In this document: positions 45,539-54,283 of the stretch, piece after piece
How positions within the stretch are numbered: position 1 is the first letter of the stretch
Layout of the letters: every line of letters starts with the position of its first letter
Assembly (NCBI GenBank): GCA_003523185.1
Contig: DPGN01000057.1
Location: 1-64,000 of the forward strand
Length of the DNA stretch: 64,000 nucleotides
Direction of reading: 5' to 3'
From: Halieaceae bacterium
GTDB taxonomy: Bacteria > Pseudomonadota > Gammaproteobacteria > Pseudomonadales > Halieaceae
The notes under the pieces: generated by a model
What the model was told of the DNA's origin: nothing
What the model saw: the letters and a program-made list of their open reading frames with translations, nothing else
Database searches by the model: none
Translations under genes and position numbers: made by a program

Positions 45539-48055
45539 ATGCAATTAGATCTAGCAACGACGTCGATGCTCGCAGGCATGATGCTTAATGAGACACCTGC
45601 ACTTAATACGCTAACACCGGATGAGGCGCGGCTGGTGTTCTCAGAAATTAACCGCTCCATGCCGCCTGGCCCAGCTCAAGTGAGTAGCCGTGACGTCGAG
45701 ATTCCGGTTGGAGGTGGCCGTATTAGGGGTCGAGTCCTGGCCCCGTCCACCCCTGCTAAAAGCCTGATGGTGTATTACCACGGCGGCGGCTGGGTCATTG
45801 GCAATATTGACGACTACGACGCTGTAGGCCGACACCTTGCAGAGGTGTGCAACTCGATTGTTATCATGGTCGACTACCGAAAGGCCCCAGAGCACACATT
45901 TCCCACACCGGTCGATGACTGTTACGCCGCGCTTGAATGGGCCGACAACCACAGAGCCGATATGAATGCCGTCGATCTACCATTGGTGGTAGCAGGCGAC
46001 AGCGCTGGCGGCAATCTCTCTGCCGTCATGGCGATACAGTCACGTGACGAGGGTGGCCCGAGAATCGATCTTCAAGCACTGATATATCCCGTGACGGATG
46101 GAAGAATGGGCGCCAAGAGTTGGGGCGATGATGACAAGCAATTGTTCCTCACCAGCGACATCATGGCCTTCTTTTGGGAGCACTACGCTGACAGCTCGCA
46201 AAGACTCGATCACAGAGCTTCACCACTGTTAGCCGATGATCTGAGCAACCTGCCACCCGCTGTCGTACTTACCGCGCAATACGACATTTTGGTTGACGAG
46301 GGTAAAGCCTATGCAGAGGCCCTAGAGGCGGCTGGTGTCACGGTCAGCTATAAGGACTTTGCTCGGCAAATGCATGGTTTCTTTGCCATGCCAGCAGCAT
46401 TGCCCGCTGCTGGCAAAGCCATGCAATGGCTGGCACAGGAGATGGACCGTCACCTCACGGCAGCCGAGCGAAAGGATGTGGTGATTGTCGGCGCAGGTTT
46501 TTCAGGCATGTACCAGCTCTACAAACTGCGGGAGCAGGGGCTTGATGTTCAGGTGTTTGAGGCTGGTAGTGATGTGGGCGGCACCTGGTATTGGAACCGT
46601 TATCCGGGCGCCCGTGTCGATATCGAGAGCATGGCCTACTCCTTCTCATTCTCAGAAGAGCTTCAGCAGGAGTGGGACTGGTCCGAGAAATACTCGCCTC
46701 AGCCCGAGCTTCTCAAGTATGCCCAACACATTGCAGATCGCTTTGATCTCAAAAACCACATTGCATTCAACACACGCGTCGCCGGCGCCCACTTCGATGA
46801 AGACGCTGACGAGTGGCTCGTCACCACCGAGTGCGGTCGACGTACCAGAGCGCAGCATCTGGTAATGGCAACCGGCGTGCTCTCAGCCTCGAAGGAGCCC
46901 GACATTGTCGGTAGAGAACACTATGAAGGTGATACCTACCGCACCGGTTTATGGCCAAAAGAAGGTGTCGACTTTACGGGCAAGCGTGTCGCCGTCATCG
47001 GAACAGGGTCATCGGCCGTGCAAGCGATTCCATTGATTGCTGAAGAAGCGTCTAAGCTCGTCGTCTACCAGCGCACGGCGACCTTTACGACGCCTGCGTT
47101 GAATCATTCGCTTAAGAAGGAAGACGCGGACGCCATCAAGGCGAACTACGGCGACTATCGAGCTACACAGAAGCTTAATGTGCTGGGCGTCGTAAACGAA
47201 CGCTCAGTTGATCGGGCGATCGATGCAACTTCGCAAGAGCGAGAGCGTCGGTTCACCGAGGGCTGGGAGAGCGGGATTCTTCCGGGAATGCTGTTCCAGT
47301 TCGCCGATCTGCAGGTCGAGCAGGAAGCGAATGATCATATTTCTGAGTACATTCGAGACCGCATTCGCGATACGGTAAAAGATCGCCAGACGGCACAGGA
47401 TCTTCTGCCCACCGATTATCCTTACGGAACGAAGCGGCCTTGCATCGACACGAATTACTATGAAACGTTCAACCGGGATAATGTCTCACTAGTGAACCTG
47501 CGCAGAACCCCAATCGAGACAATCACTAACAAAGGCATCAAAACCATGGAAGGCGAGCACGAATTTGATGCTATTGTCTACGCCACAGGGTTTGATGCTA
47601 TGACCGGCCCACTGCTGCGAGTCGATATACGCGGTCGAGGTGGCGTCAAACTTCAGGATGCCTGGGTTGATGGACCGCGTTCCTATCTTGGCATCGCAAT
47701 ACACGGATTCCCTAACCTTTTCACGATTACCGGGCCGTCGAGCCCTTCGGTGCTCAGCAATATGCTGGTATCCATTGAGCAGCATGTAGACTGGGTGAGC
47801 GACTGCATTCAATGGATGCGCGAGGAAGGGAAAGTCACCATCGAGCCCTCCGACAGTGCCGAGCGCGAATGGGCGGAGCACACCGAGCAACTGGCCAAAA
47901 TGACGCTCTACCCCAAGGCGAATAGCTGGTACATGGGGTCAAACGTACCCGGAAAACCACGCATGTTCCTCGCTTACGTAGGCGGGGTCGGGACCTACCG
48001 ACTCATATGTGACGAGGTTGCGGCCAGTGGCTATCACGGTTTTGAAGCGGCTTAG
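45539..48055 (+). CDS. Esterase (HSL family) fused to a Baeyer-Villiger-type flavin monooxygenase
   Basis: From the ATG at 45539, eight bases after AAAGGA, the protein has 838 residues (an ATG at 45530 directly abuts the ribosome-binding site and is less likely). Residues 1-310 are an alpha/beta hydrolase of the HSL/GDSAG group: oxyanion HGGGW near 84, nucleophile GDSAGG near 158, Asp in YDILVDEG and His in QMHGFF. Residues 313-838 are a class B flavoprotein monooxygenase with GAGFSG (FAD), GTGSSA (NADPH) and DVGGTWYWNRYPGARVD. The BVMO fingerprint FxGxxxHxxxWP reads YEGDTYRTGLWP, so Phe and His are replaced. The pair could oxidise a ketone to an ester and then hydrolyse it. Confidence 0.9.
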   Translation: MQLDLATTSMLAGMMLNETPALNTLTPDEARLVFSEINRSMPPGPAQVSSRDVEIPVGGGRIRGRVLAPSTPAKSLMVYYHGGGWVIGNIDDYDAVGRHLAEVCNSIVIMVDYRKAPEHTFPTPVDDCYAALEWADNHRADMNAVDLPLVVAGDSAGGNLSAVMAIQSRDEGGPRIDLQALIYPVTDGRMGAKSWGDDDKQLFLTSDIMAFFWEHYADSSQRLDHRASPLLADDLSNLPPAVVLTAQYDILVDEGKAYAEALEAAGVTVSYKDFARQMHGFFAMPAALPAAGKAMQWLAQEMDRHLTAAERKDVVIVGAGFSGMYQLYKLREQGLDVQVFEAGSDVGGTWYWNRYPGARVDIESMAYSFSFSEELQQEWDWSEKYSPQPELLKYAQHIADRFDLKNHIAFNTRVAGAHFDEDADEWLVTTECGRRTRAQHLVMATGVLSASKEPDIVGREHYEGDTYRTGLWPKEGVDFTGKRVAVIGTGSSAVQAIPLIAEEASKLVVYQRTATFTTPALNHSLKKEDADAIKANYGDYRATQKLNVLGVVNERSVDRAIDATSQERERRFTEGWESGILPGMLFQFADLQVEQEANDHISEYIRDRIRDTVKDRQTAQDLLPTDYPYGTKRPCIDTNYYETFNRDNVSLVNLRRTPIETITNKGIKTMEGEHEFDAIVYATGFDAMTGPLLRVDIRGRGGVKLQDAWVDGPRSYLGIAIHGFPNLFTITGPSSPSVLSNMLVSIEQHVDWVSDCIQWMREEGKVTIEPSDSAEREWAEHTEQLAKMTLYPKANSWYMGSNVPGKPRMFLAYVGGVGTYRLICDEVAASGYHGFEAA

Positions 48056-48076
48056 CCGAGAACAACGTAAACTAAC

Positions 48077-48100
48077 GACCCGCCGACGGCCGGGTTTTTT
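48077..48100 (+). terminator. Rho-independent terminator after the fusion gene
   Basis: ACCCG and CGGGT arms enclose an eight-base loop and are followed by a run of six T, about 20 bases after the stop codon. Confidence 0.65.
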
Positions 48101-48140
48101 CTACCCGTAGGATTATTGCAAACAGTCGCGAGAGTAAAGC

Positions 48141-48599
48141 ATGGAAATTTGGGTCGATGCTGATGCGTGCCCGGGCGTGATTCGCGAAATCATCGCGAAA
48201 GCCGCGCATAAACGGGCAATCAGCGCGACATTCGTCGCCAATCACAGCTTCAGCTTGCCCAAGTCGCCCTACGTTCGGCTATATCAAGTACCCAGTGGCT
48301 TCGACGAGGCAGATAAAGAGATTGAGCGGCGTGTTAACGAGGGCGACTTGGTAATCACTGCGGATATCCCCTTAGCCTCCGATGTGCTAGAACGGGCGGC
48401 TGTAGTGTTGACACCTCGTGGTGAGCGATATACCGAAAACAATATTAAGCAGCGCCTACAAATGCGCGATTTCATGGAGACCATGCGCTCATCAGGAGAG
48501 CATACAGGAGGTCCGTCGGCCTTGAGTCTGACTGATAGAAAAAATTTTTCAGATCAGTTGGATCGCCTGCTGACGCGCACAAAGCGCGCTTCCAAATGA
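48141..48599 (+). CDS. yaiI: YaiI/YqxD (DUF188) family protein
   Basis: The 152-residue protein begins MEIWVDADACPGVIREII, the acidic signature of the DUF188 family, and carries DLVITADIPLASDVLERAA and LTPRGERYTENNI, with a PIN-like arrangement of aspartates. Its biochemical role is not established. It stands alone between a terminator and a PilZ-like gene. Confidence 0.92.
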   Translation: MEIWVDADACPGVIREIIAKAAHKRAISATFVANHSFSLPKSPYVRLYQVPSGFDEADKEIERRVNEGDLVITADIPLASDVLERAAVVLTPRGERYTENNIKQRLQMRDFMETMRSSGEHTGGPSALSLTDRKNFSDQLDRLLTRTKRASK

Positions 48600-48667
48600 T
48601 AGGTTTTGAATGCCCCTCTCATTACTCTCGGTAAAACGATACGAAGGAACCCATTTGTTAACGCCAG

Positions 48668-48722
48668 GATTACACATACTCCCTACATCTCAACCGGTGC
48701 ATTCATTAACAGATGTGTAATC
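48668..48722. repeat. 10-bp perfect inverted repeat in the leader of the PilZ-like gene
   Basis: GATTACACAT (48668-48677) and ATGTGTAATC (48713-48722) are exact reverse complements separated by 35 bases. The stem can be extended by two positions at its base. It may form an RNA hairpin or be a spaced protein-binding site. Confidence 0.5.
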
Positions 48723-48817
48723 TTCATGTTTTTCTATGAGGAACATGGAAATACGGACGGGATGTCGTATGCTTGCAATCATCGGGTGTCGTGTGCCTCG
48801 TTTACTAGGTTTCTTTA

Positions 48818-49396
48818 ATGAGTAAAAAACCGAGAGATTTCTACCATATTCAGGACCGACTATGCTTGGGGTGGAGATATACCTCAGGCATTGGCGCATT
48901 GAGTAGTCAAGGCATTGCAGCTCTTACTCAGCGGATCGATTTACTGTCAGACGAAATTGAGCTGGACACTCCAAATCTAACTGAACTCATCGACCTCATG
49001 GCTCAAAAAATCTCTCTATTAGAAAAGGCATTGGATTATCAAAATGATGATCGGCTCCTCAACGTAGTTGAGGAGCGAATAAGTGTGGAGGAAGTTGAAG
49101 TTAGCCTTAGTAGCAGTGGAATGGGTTTCTTTTCAGAGGTCATCGCTGAAGAGGATGCACACGTGGAAATCGATTTAGCACTCGAAACAATGGGCCTCAA
49201 CATAAGAATGGGCGCTACCGTCTTGGAGTCTAGGCTGTCGGCTGACTCAGAGAAGCCAGGCTATTGGATAAGAGTGCGATTTGACCGAAATCAAGACCAA
49301 GAAGTAGATCACTTGTTGGCCCACGTCACCCAGAGACAAATAGAGAAGTTGCAGCGAAAATCCGATAACAAGTCAAACGAACAGGCGCTTGCCTAG
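48818..49396 (+). CDS. PilZ-like domain protein
   Basis: The 192-residue protein has an N-terminal helical part and a C-terminal beta-barrel-like segment (VSLSSSGMGFFSEVIAEEDAHVEI to YWIRVRFDRN) followed by HLLAHVTQRQIEKLQRKS, the layout of atypical PilZ proteins. The arginine-rich RxxxR loop needed for c-di-GMP binding is not evident, so any ligand is doubtful. Proximity to the flagellar cluster suggests a role in motility. Confidence 0.55.
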   Translation: MSKKPRDFYHIQDRLCLGWRYTSGIGALSSQGIAALTQRIDLLSDEIELDTPNLTELIDLMAQKISLLEKALDYQNDDRLLNVVEERISVEEVEVSLSSSGMGFFSEVIAEEDAHVEIDLALETMGLNIRMGATVLESRLSADSEKPGYWIRVRFDRNQDQEVDHLLAHVTQRQIEKLQRKSDNKSNEQALA

Positions 49397-49840
49397 TCAA
49401 GCTTCACAGACAGGGTAGGAGCCTTTTGCAAGCCAATAGTGCTTGTAAAAAACAGCTTCACACACTTTTATATCATCACAAAATAGGCGTTCATTGTTCA
49501 GGCTGTGACTGACAAACCAACCCTTGGCATCGCTTAAGGTCTTACTCGACATAAAAAACTCCGCATCACGAGTGCTTCGTGCGCGTTCAGCTGCTTCTAG
49601 ACATGCCTCCCATGAATCCTGGCGGATAGTCTTCGGCAGACTTAACAGCTTCTCAGACCTCGGCTCAACTCGATTAGGCTCATTTGTTGGCTCATAGCCC
49701 GCCATGATTCCGGGGGCTAAAGTTATAAGCTTAATAACGACAGCGGCTTTGATGCCACATTTTGTAGTAGCGTATTTAATAACCGGGAATACGGTTGCGA
49801 AGCTATTGTTTGCGGAAGAGGCCCTCACTAAACTCTTCAT
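49397..49840 (-). CDS. Hypothetical protein with a hydrophobic N-terminal region
   Basis: The frame starts at an ATG near 49840 (a start at 49852 is also open) and encodes about 147 residues. A weakly hydrophobic stretch AAVVIKLITLAPGIMAGY may be a membrane segment, followed by a soluble part with several cysteines (EACLEAAE, LFCDDIKVCEAVFY, YPVCEA). It overlaps the gene at 49803 by about 40 bases, so the true start may be further in. No family recognised. Confidence 0.45.
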   Translation of the reverse strand: MKSLVRASSANNSFATVFPVIKYATTKCGIKAAVVIKLITLAPGIMAGYEPTNEPNRVEPRSEKLLSLPKTIRQDSWEACLEAAERARSTRDAEFFMSSKTLSDAKGWFVSHSLNNERLFCDDIKVCEAVFYKHYWLAKGSYPVCEA

Positions 49841-50315
49841 ACGAATCCCCAAACATATCTCTAAAGCTTGCGACAGCGGCTCCCATTAAGTCCTGCTCTC
49901 TAACCGCGATGGAAATTGCCATAATACCTTCAGATCTGAGCACCTCATGGCAAACCATACATGCCGATAGTAGTGCTTCACTTGATGTCGCACCTGCTAT
50001 GAAGATTGCATCAAATCGACTTGCTTCCGCTACTTGCATAATAGCGTCGCTAATTTCTGTCTCCGAACCAATGTGCTTAATGACGTTAAAGTCGACCGAG
50101 GTGTTTTCGGCTAGGGTAGTTAACTTTGAATCAAAGGAGTCATCCCCGTTATCTGCACAGTGTAGCTCGATCGAGTCAGCCCAGTCCGCCTCACGAACGA
50201 CGGAAGCCAAGAACGATTCGTCTTCCGTCCCCAACTCCAAAACGCGAGTAACAGCGCTCTCCCTCATTGCAACTACGAACGAAGCTAACTGCCGTTCATA
50301 ACTTGATTCATTCAT
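49803..50315 (-). CDS. SAM-dependent methyltransferase-like (O-methyltransferase fold) protein
   Basis: The 170-residue protein resembles small O-methyltransferases: VTRVLELGTEDESFLASVV matches the SAM-binding motif I, SIELHCADNGDD the motif II region, and FDAIFIAGATSSEALLSA the motif around the catalytic Asp of the family (DaD.F.D). Several expected catalytic positions are altered, so activity is uncertain. It lies between the PilZ-like gene and flhX. Confidence 0.5.
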   Translation of the reverse strand: MNESSYERQLASFVVAMRESAVTRVLELGTEDESFLASVVREADWADSIELHCADNGDDSFDSKLTTLAENTSVDFNVIKHIGSETEISDAIMQVAEASRFDAIFIAGATSSEALLSACMVCHEVLRSEGIMAISIAVREQDLMGAAVASFRDMFGDSYEEFSEGLFRKQ

Positions 50316-50448
50316 GGCTCCACTCTCTTAACTGTCGGACCTACGACCCAAGTAATTGTTATGACAAAACATTTAATAGCTTCCCTCTGGTAGGTTGGAC
50401 ATTTTTACTTTGCAAGTCAACAGTAGCTTGTTTCCTCAACGTCAAGGA

Positions 50449-50724
50449 TCAAGCCTCTGCATCTAAAACATGCTCAAGTCTCAAAACGAAAACAAGGACC
50501 TCTGCGACAGCCTTGTATAGCTCTACTGGAATTTCGTCCCCAAGAGGAATCGCTGACAATAAATGCACGAGTCTCTCATTCTCAACAATAGGAACATTTG
50601 CCTCTCGTGCGCGCTCAATAATTTCTTGCGCTAAGAGACCGTCGCCCGTCGCGGTAATAGTGGGTGCCCCCACATGATCGTAGTTTAGCGCCACAGACTT
50701 TTTTCTTGGTATTTCCTTATTCAT
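50449..50724 (-). CDS. FlhB C-terminal-domain homologue (FlhX type)
   Basis: The 91-residue protein corresponds to the cytoplasmic C-terminal domain of FlhB (YDHVGAPTITATGDGLLAQEI, ERLVHLLSAIPLGDEIPVELYKAVAEVL), lacking the membrane part. The NPTH autocleavage motif is absent: the protein begins where the post-cleavage fragment would. Such proteins can substitute for the cleaved FlhB fragment in export switching. Its start overlaps the stop of the upstream fliK-like gene. Confidence 0.85.
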   Translation of the reverse strand: MNKEIPRKKSVALNYDHVGAPTITATGDGLLAQEIIERAREANVPIVENERLVHLLSAIPLGDEIPVELYKAVAEVLVFVLRLEHVLDAEA

Positions 50725-51746
50725 GCAGATACATTGATACTCTTGGCATCTCGCTTATTCGTTTGCTCCGACTTACTTACTGTCTCAGCTGTAATCCGAT
50801 TCACTTCTAGGCCCGCCATGACAAGCTGATTTTTAAGGGCAGGCATGGATTCAACAAAATACTGCGTCGACCCCTCCTCACTACTTAAGATATCTACGGT
50901 TAGACGATTGCCCCTCATCCCGATAATAATCGATATGGCACCCAGGGCATCTAGCTCAAATCTTAATGAAAGCTGCCACCCTGGGGATTCCTCATTTTCG
51001 GTGGAAGGTCGATGCTGCATCTCAATTTCTATCTCAATTAATTTTTCTCCCCACTGCAACGGCAGACTAGAAACCCATCTTGGCGGTGTACCGTCTTGTG
51101 GAATTGAGGATATTTGATGGTTTGTCATCGATCCAATCAGAGCATCGATGTTTCCCAACAGTCTTGAGAGCGCAGCGCGCTCCTCAGCTGTCAGACCACT
51201 TCCGTGCATTGCAGATGCAATACTTTTACGTATGGCCAGTAAAATTGTTTTGGTTGACCGGGCAGCCTGCGTTGATCTGTCTGCAGAGAACAAACTCTCC
51301 GTAAAGATACCAGACAGCATAAAAGCGGCGCGGAAGGTCTCAGCAGTTATGTTGCCTGAATTCAAAAAATTACTAGCAAGCAAGCGCGCATAATTCTCAA
51401 GGTTTAGCTGTACAGCTACAGACCTGGATGATGAAACTGCTTTCAAAGCAGCCATTAGTTGGGTGAGACCTTGACCTTTGAGTTGATTAGCATGTGCAGC
51501 TCCTCCGCCGATAACTGTATTACCGTTTATCGTACTGAAGCCCGACACAGGCGCGGACACTAATCGAAGCACCAACTTCGGCTCTACCTGCTGCACTTCA
51601 AGCATAATTCTTGCACCCGGTTGTACCGGAATATCACGCGTAGTTACGAAACTTTGACGCCCAACCGTAAGCAGCAATCCACCGCTCGGCATACGATCAC
51701 TGACCAGTGCATTTATAGTCTGTCCTACCCGCCAATTTGCCAGCAT
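50721..51746 (-). CDS. FliK-like flagellar hook-length-control family protein
   Basis: The 341-residue protein has an N-terminal beta-rich part (INALVSDRMPSGGLLLTVGRQ) and a C-terminal region (WVSSLPLQWGEKLIEIEIEM to LTVDILSSEEGSTQYFVESMPALKNQLVMAGL) typical of FliK C-terminal domains. It lacks the long proline-rich ruler region. It is translationally coupled to flhX, an arrangement known from Pseudomonas-like genomes. A second fliK candidate enters at the right edge. Confidence 0.75.
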   Translation of the reverse strand: MLANWRVGQTINALVSDRMPSGGLLLTVGRQSFVTTRDIPVQPGARIMLEVQQVEPKLVLRLVSAPVSGFSTINGNTVIGGGAAHANQLKGQGLTQLMAALKAVSSSRSVAVQLNLENYARLLASNFLNSGNITAETFRAAFMLSGIFTESLFSADRSTQAARSTKTILLAIRKSIASAMHGSGLTAEERAALSRLLGNIDALIGSMTNHQISSIPQDGTPPRWVSSLPLQWGEKLIEIEIEMQHRPSTENEESPGWQLSLRFELDALGAISIIIGMRGNRLTVDILSSEEGSTQYFVESMPALKNQLVMAGLEVNRITAETVSKSEQTNKRDAKSINVSA

Positions 51747-51880
51747 GATACCTTGATTTCGCTGATCTACGCGGGCTGGTGTAAGCGTTAATTGGAGCTC
51801 TTCCAGAGGGATCTCCTGTACAATATTAGTTAATCTCTTAGTCTATACTCAAATTCGGTCACCTAAATAGGAAACTTGTT

Positions 51881-52678
51881 ATGGACATTGCAACGATTAT
51901 CGGCTGGCTATTGAGTATGGGTGCCGTCCTGTTGCTAATTGATGCCACTGACCAAATGAATTTGTTCTTTGGGACAACCACTGCAATTGTCTCTATTGTT
52001 TTCGTTTTGGGAGGAACCTTAGCCGGGACGATGGGCAGGTACAGCATGGGTCACTTCCTGGGCTCCTTACGAGTCGTTTACAAGGTTTTCGCATCAAATA
52101 ATCAAGACTCTCAAGGCTTGATTGACGAAATAGTAGAAATGGCCGGGATAGCTCGTAAACAAGGCGTATTAGAACTTGAAAAAAGAAAAATATCAGACGA
52201 ATTTTTGTCCGAAGGGATACGGCTTTTGATCGATGGCAGCAAACCAGAGGTCGTCAAACAAACAATGGTCTCAAATATGAAGGGCATCATCGATAGGAAC
52301 GCAGCGAGTGAAAAGGTATGGAGGTCAATGGGGGATACCTCTCCCGCATTTGGAATGATCGGGACAGTGATAGGGCTTGTGGCAATGATGGCCAACATGG
52401 ATGACCCCAAAGCGATCGGCCCAGCCATGGCTGCCGCGCTTCTCACAACACTTTGGGGCTCGGTTTTTGCAAACGTATTGTTTTTACCAATCGCTGACAA
52501 ACTAAAGTTTAGGGCGACTGATGCAAAACTAAATCTCCTCATCAGTATAGATGGTGTAATGGCAATTCAGGGGGGTCAAAACCCCCGAGTAATTCAAAGT
52601 GTACTAGCGGCCTATCTTGACCCTACAAAGACGTCGCGCCGCGAAGAACGGCGTGATCCGAATGCGGGGGCCGCATGA
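51881..52678 (+). CDS. Flagellar stator protein MotA/PomA
   Basis: The 265-residue protein has four membrane helices and the MotA cytoplasmic loop with LIDEIVEMAGIARKQGVLELE, and the later helices include SMGDTSPAFGMIGTVIGLVAM and LLTTLWGSVFANVLFLP. The sequence is closer to PomA-like (often sodium-driven) than to E. coli MotA, but the ion cannot be fixed from motifs alone. It overlaps motB (ATGA), and both are convergent with fliA. Confidence 0.9.
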   Translation: MDIATIIGWLLSMGAVLLLIDATDQMNLFFGTTTAIVSIVFVLGGTLAGTMGRYSMGHFLGSLRVVYKVFASNNQDSQGLIDEIVEMAGIARKQGVLELEKRKISDEFLSEGIRLLIDGSKPEVVKQTMVSNMKGIIDRNAASEKVWRSMGDTSPAFGMIGTVIGLVAMMANMDDPKAIGPAMAAALLTTLWGSVFANVLFLPIADKLKFRATDAKLNLLISIDGVMAIQGGQNPRVIQSVLAAYLDPTKTSRREERRDPNAGAA

Positions 52679-53550
52679 GTCAAGATCAGGACATTTTTGA
52701 GGAAGAGGACGATGACTCACCTAGCCAGGGATGGCTCGTTACCTTCTCAGATTTGTTGTCACTCTTACTTTGCTTCTTCGTTGTGTTGTTATCCGTAGCA
52801 GATTTTGATCCCATCAAATACAAGCAGATCCAATCAAACATGGTAAACGCCTTTGGTGTTCAAAGAGAGATACCTCTCGAGGATATACCCAAAGGCACCA
52901 GCGTAGTCGCCACTCACTTTCAACCAGGAATACCTGAGGAGACTCCAGTAGAAACCATTCAGCAGATTACCCGCGAACAAGAAAGAGATTCACTTCGGTT
53001 GGGGGAGCCTGATGCCGAGAGAGAAAGAGAGCGAGATATGCGCGAAGCCGTGGAAACCTTAGATGAGATGATGCAACTGGTTAGAGACACTGAAATTGAC
53101 GCCGATATGCTCAGGAAACTACTACGCGCAGAAATAGAGGCCGGACAAATTGACGTCGAGAGCGAGGATCGAACCATTCTTATTCGCATCAGAGAGAGGG
53201 GCTCCTTCACATCTGGATCGGCTTACCTTAACAACGATTTTGTGAAGGTAATTGACAAAATTGGGATTGCCCTGGGACAAATCGAGGGGCGCATCTTTGT
53301 TGAGGGACACACCGACAGCATCCCCATAAATTCGTTCGCCTACCCTTCGAACTGGGACTTATCGGTATCTCGAGCTGCTTCTGTTACCAGAAGGCTTGTT
53401 CGTCCTGAGACGGAAATAAATCCGCGCCGAGTAACTGCTTCTGGTTTTGCAGCAACGAGACCGCAAGCCATTAACACAACGGCAGAGGGAAGGGCTCGCA
53501 ATCGCAGAGTAGAGATAATTATCAAACAACCGATAGATAGATTCGAATAA
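52675..53550 (+). CDS. Flagellar stator protein MotB/PomB
   Basis: The 291-residue protein has one N-terminal helix with the essential ion-binding Asp in WLVTFSDLLSLLLCFFVVLL near residue 24, a charged plug/linker region with many Arg-Glu residues (110-150), and a C-terminal OmpA-like peptidoglycan-binding domain (EGHTDSIPINSFAYPSNWDL). It pairs with the preceding stator gene. Confidence 0.92.
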   Translation: MSQDQDIFEEEDDDSPSQGWLVTFSDLLSLLLCFFVVLLSVADFDPIKYKQIQSNMVNAFGVQREIPLEDIPKGTSVVATHFQPGIPEETPVETIQQITREQERDSLRLGEPDAERERERDMREAVETLDEMMQLVRDTEIDADMLRKLLRAEIEAGQIDVESEDRTILIRIRERGSFTSGSAYLNNDFVKVIDKIGIALGQIEGRIFVEGHTDSIPINSFAYPSNWDLSVSRAASVTRRLVRPETEINPRRVTASGFAATRPQAINTTAEGRARNRRVEIIIKQPIDRFE

Positions 53551-53578
53551 TAGACCAGTGATAAATAGACAGAGACCT

Positions 53579-54268
53579 CTAGGTCCAGTCAGTCAACTTG
53601 ACCTTAAGGCGAGCAATAGCTTGACCGTGAATTTGCGAGACTCTTGACTCGCTCACCTCTAGGACTAACCCGATTTCTTTTAAATTCAGATTATCTACGT
53701 AATACAAGGACATCATCAGCTGCTCTTTTTCCGGTAGCTCTTTGATTGCATCAGAGAGGGCGGTCGCTCGTAGCGACTCGATAACCTCGCGATCTGGTTC
53801 CAAATCGCCAGCAACAGTTTCAACATCTTCAACGGGCGTAAGTCTCGCTAGTGAGACATCGCCGAGGAGCTCGTGATAGTCACCTAAACTGATCCCCAGC
53901 TCAATAGCGACCTCGCTGTCCGTTGGGGCTCGTCCTAATCGCTGCTCTGCTCCCTGAACTGCCTTCGCAACTCTACCCAGATTTTTTTGCACTGACCTTG
54001 GAAGCCAGTCTCGAGCTCGCAACTCATCCATCATAGCCCCACGAATTCTTATAGTCGCGTAAGTAGAGAATGTTGCTCCAGAGTCGGCTTGATAGTCCTC
54101 TTTTGCTTTGAGCAAACCAATTAACCCCACCTGAATGAGGTCATCAATTTCGATGTGCGAAGGCAGCTTCACAGCCAGATGATTGGCAATACGCTTCACC
54201 AACGGTAGATGCAATGAGACGAGATCGCCTCCCTGTTGCATCGAATATGTCGCGTATTCCGCTATCAC
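53579..54268 (-). CDS. fliA: Flagellar sigma factor sigma-28
   Basis: The 229-residue protein has sigma region 2 (LVKRIANHLAVKLPSHIEIDDLIQ, FSTYATIRIRGAMMDELRA), region 3 (VAIELGISLGDYHELL) and region 4 (LYYVDNLNLKEIGLVLEVSESRVSQIH). It drives late flagellar genes. It is the last gene of the flhF-flhG-fliA string, 15 bases after flhG, and convergent with motB. No chemotaxis genes follow it here, unlike the Pseudomonas order. Confidence 0.95.
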   Translation of the reverse strand: MIAEYATYSMQQGGDLVSLHLPLVKRIANHLAVKLPSHIEIDDLIQVGLIGLLKAKEDYQADSGATFSTYATIRIRGAMMDELRARDWLPRSVQKNLGRVAKAVQGAEQRLGRAPTDSEVAIELGISLGDYHELLGDVSLARLTPVEDVETVAGDLEPDREVIESLRATALSDAIKELPEKEQLMMSLYYVDNLNLKEIGLVLEVSESRVSQIHGQAIARLKVKLTDWT

Positions 54269-54283
54269 AGCTTCTATGCCCTG

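Noticed and set aside
48606..48818. 70-residue plus-strand ORF between yaiI and the PilZ-like gene
   Set aside because: It contains the inverted repeat, has no ribosome-binding site and resembles no protein family.
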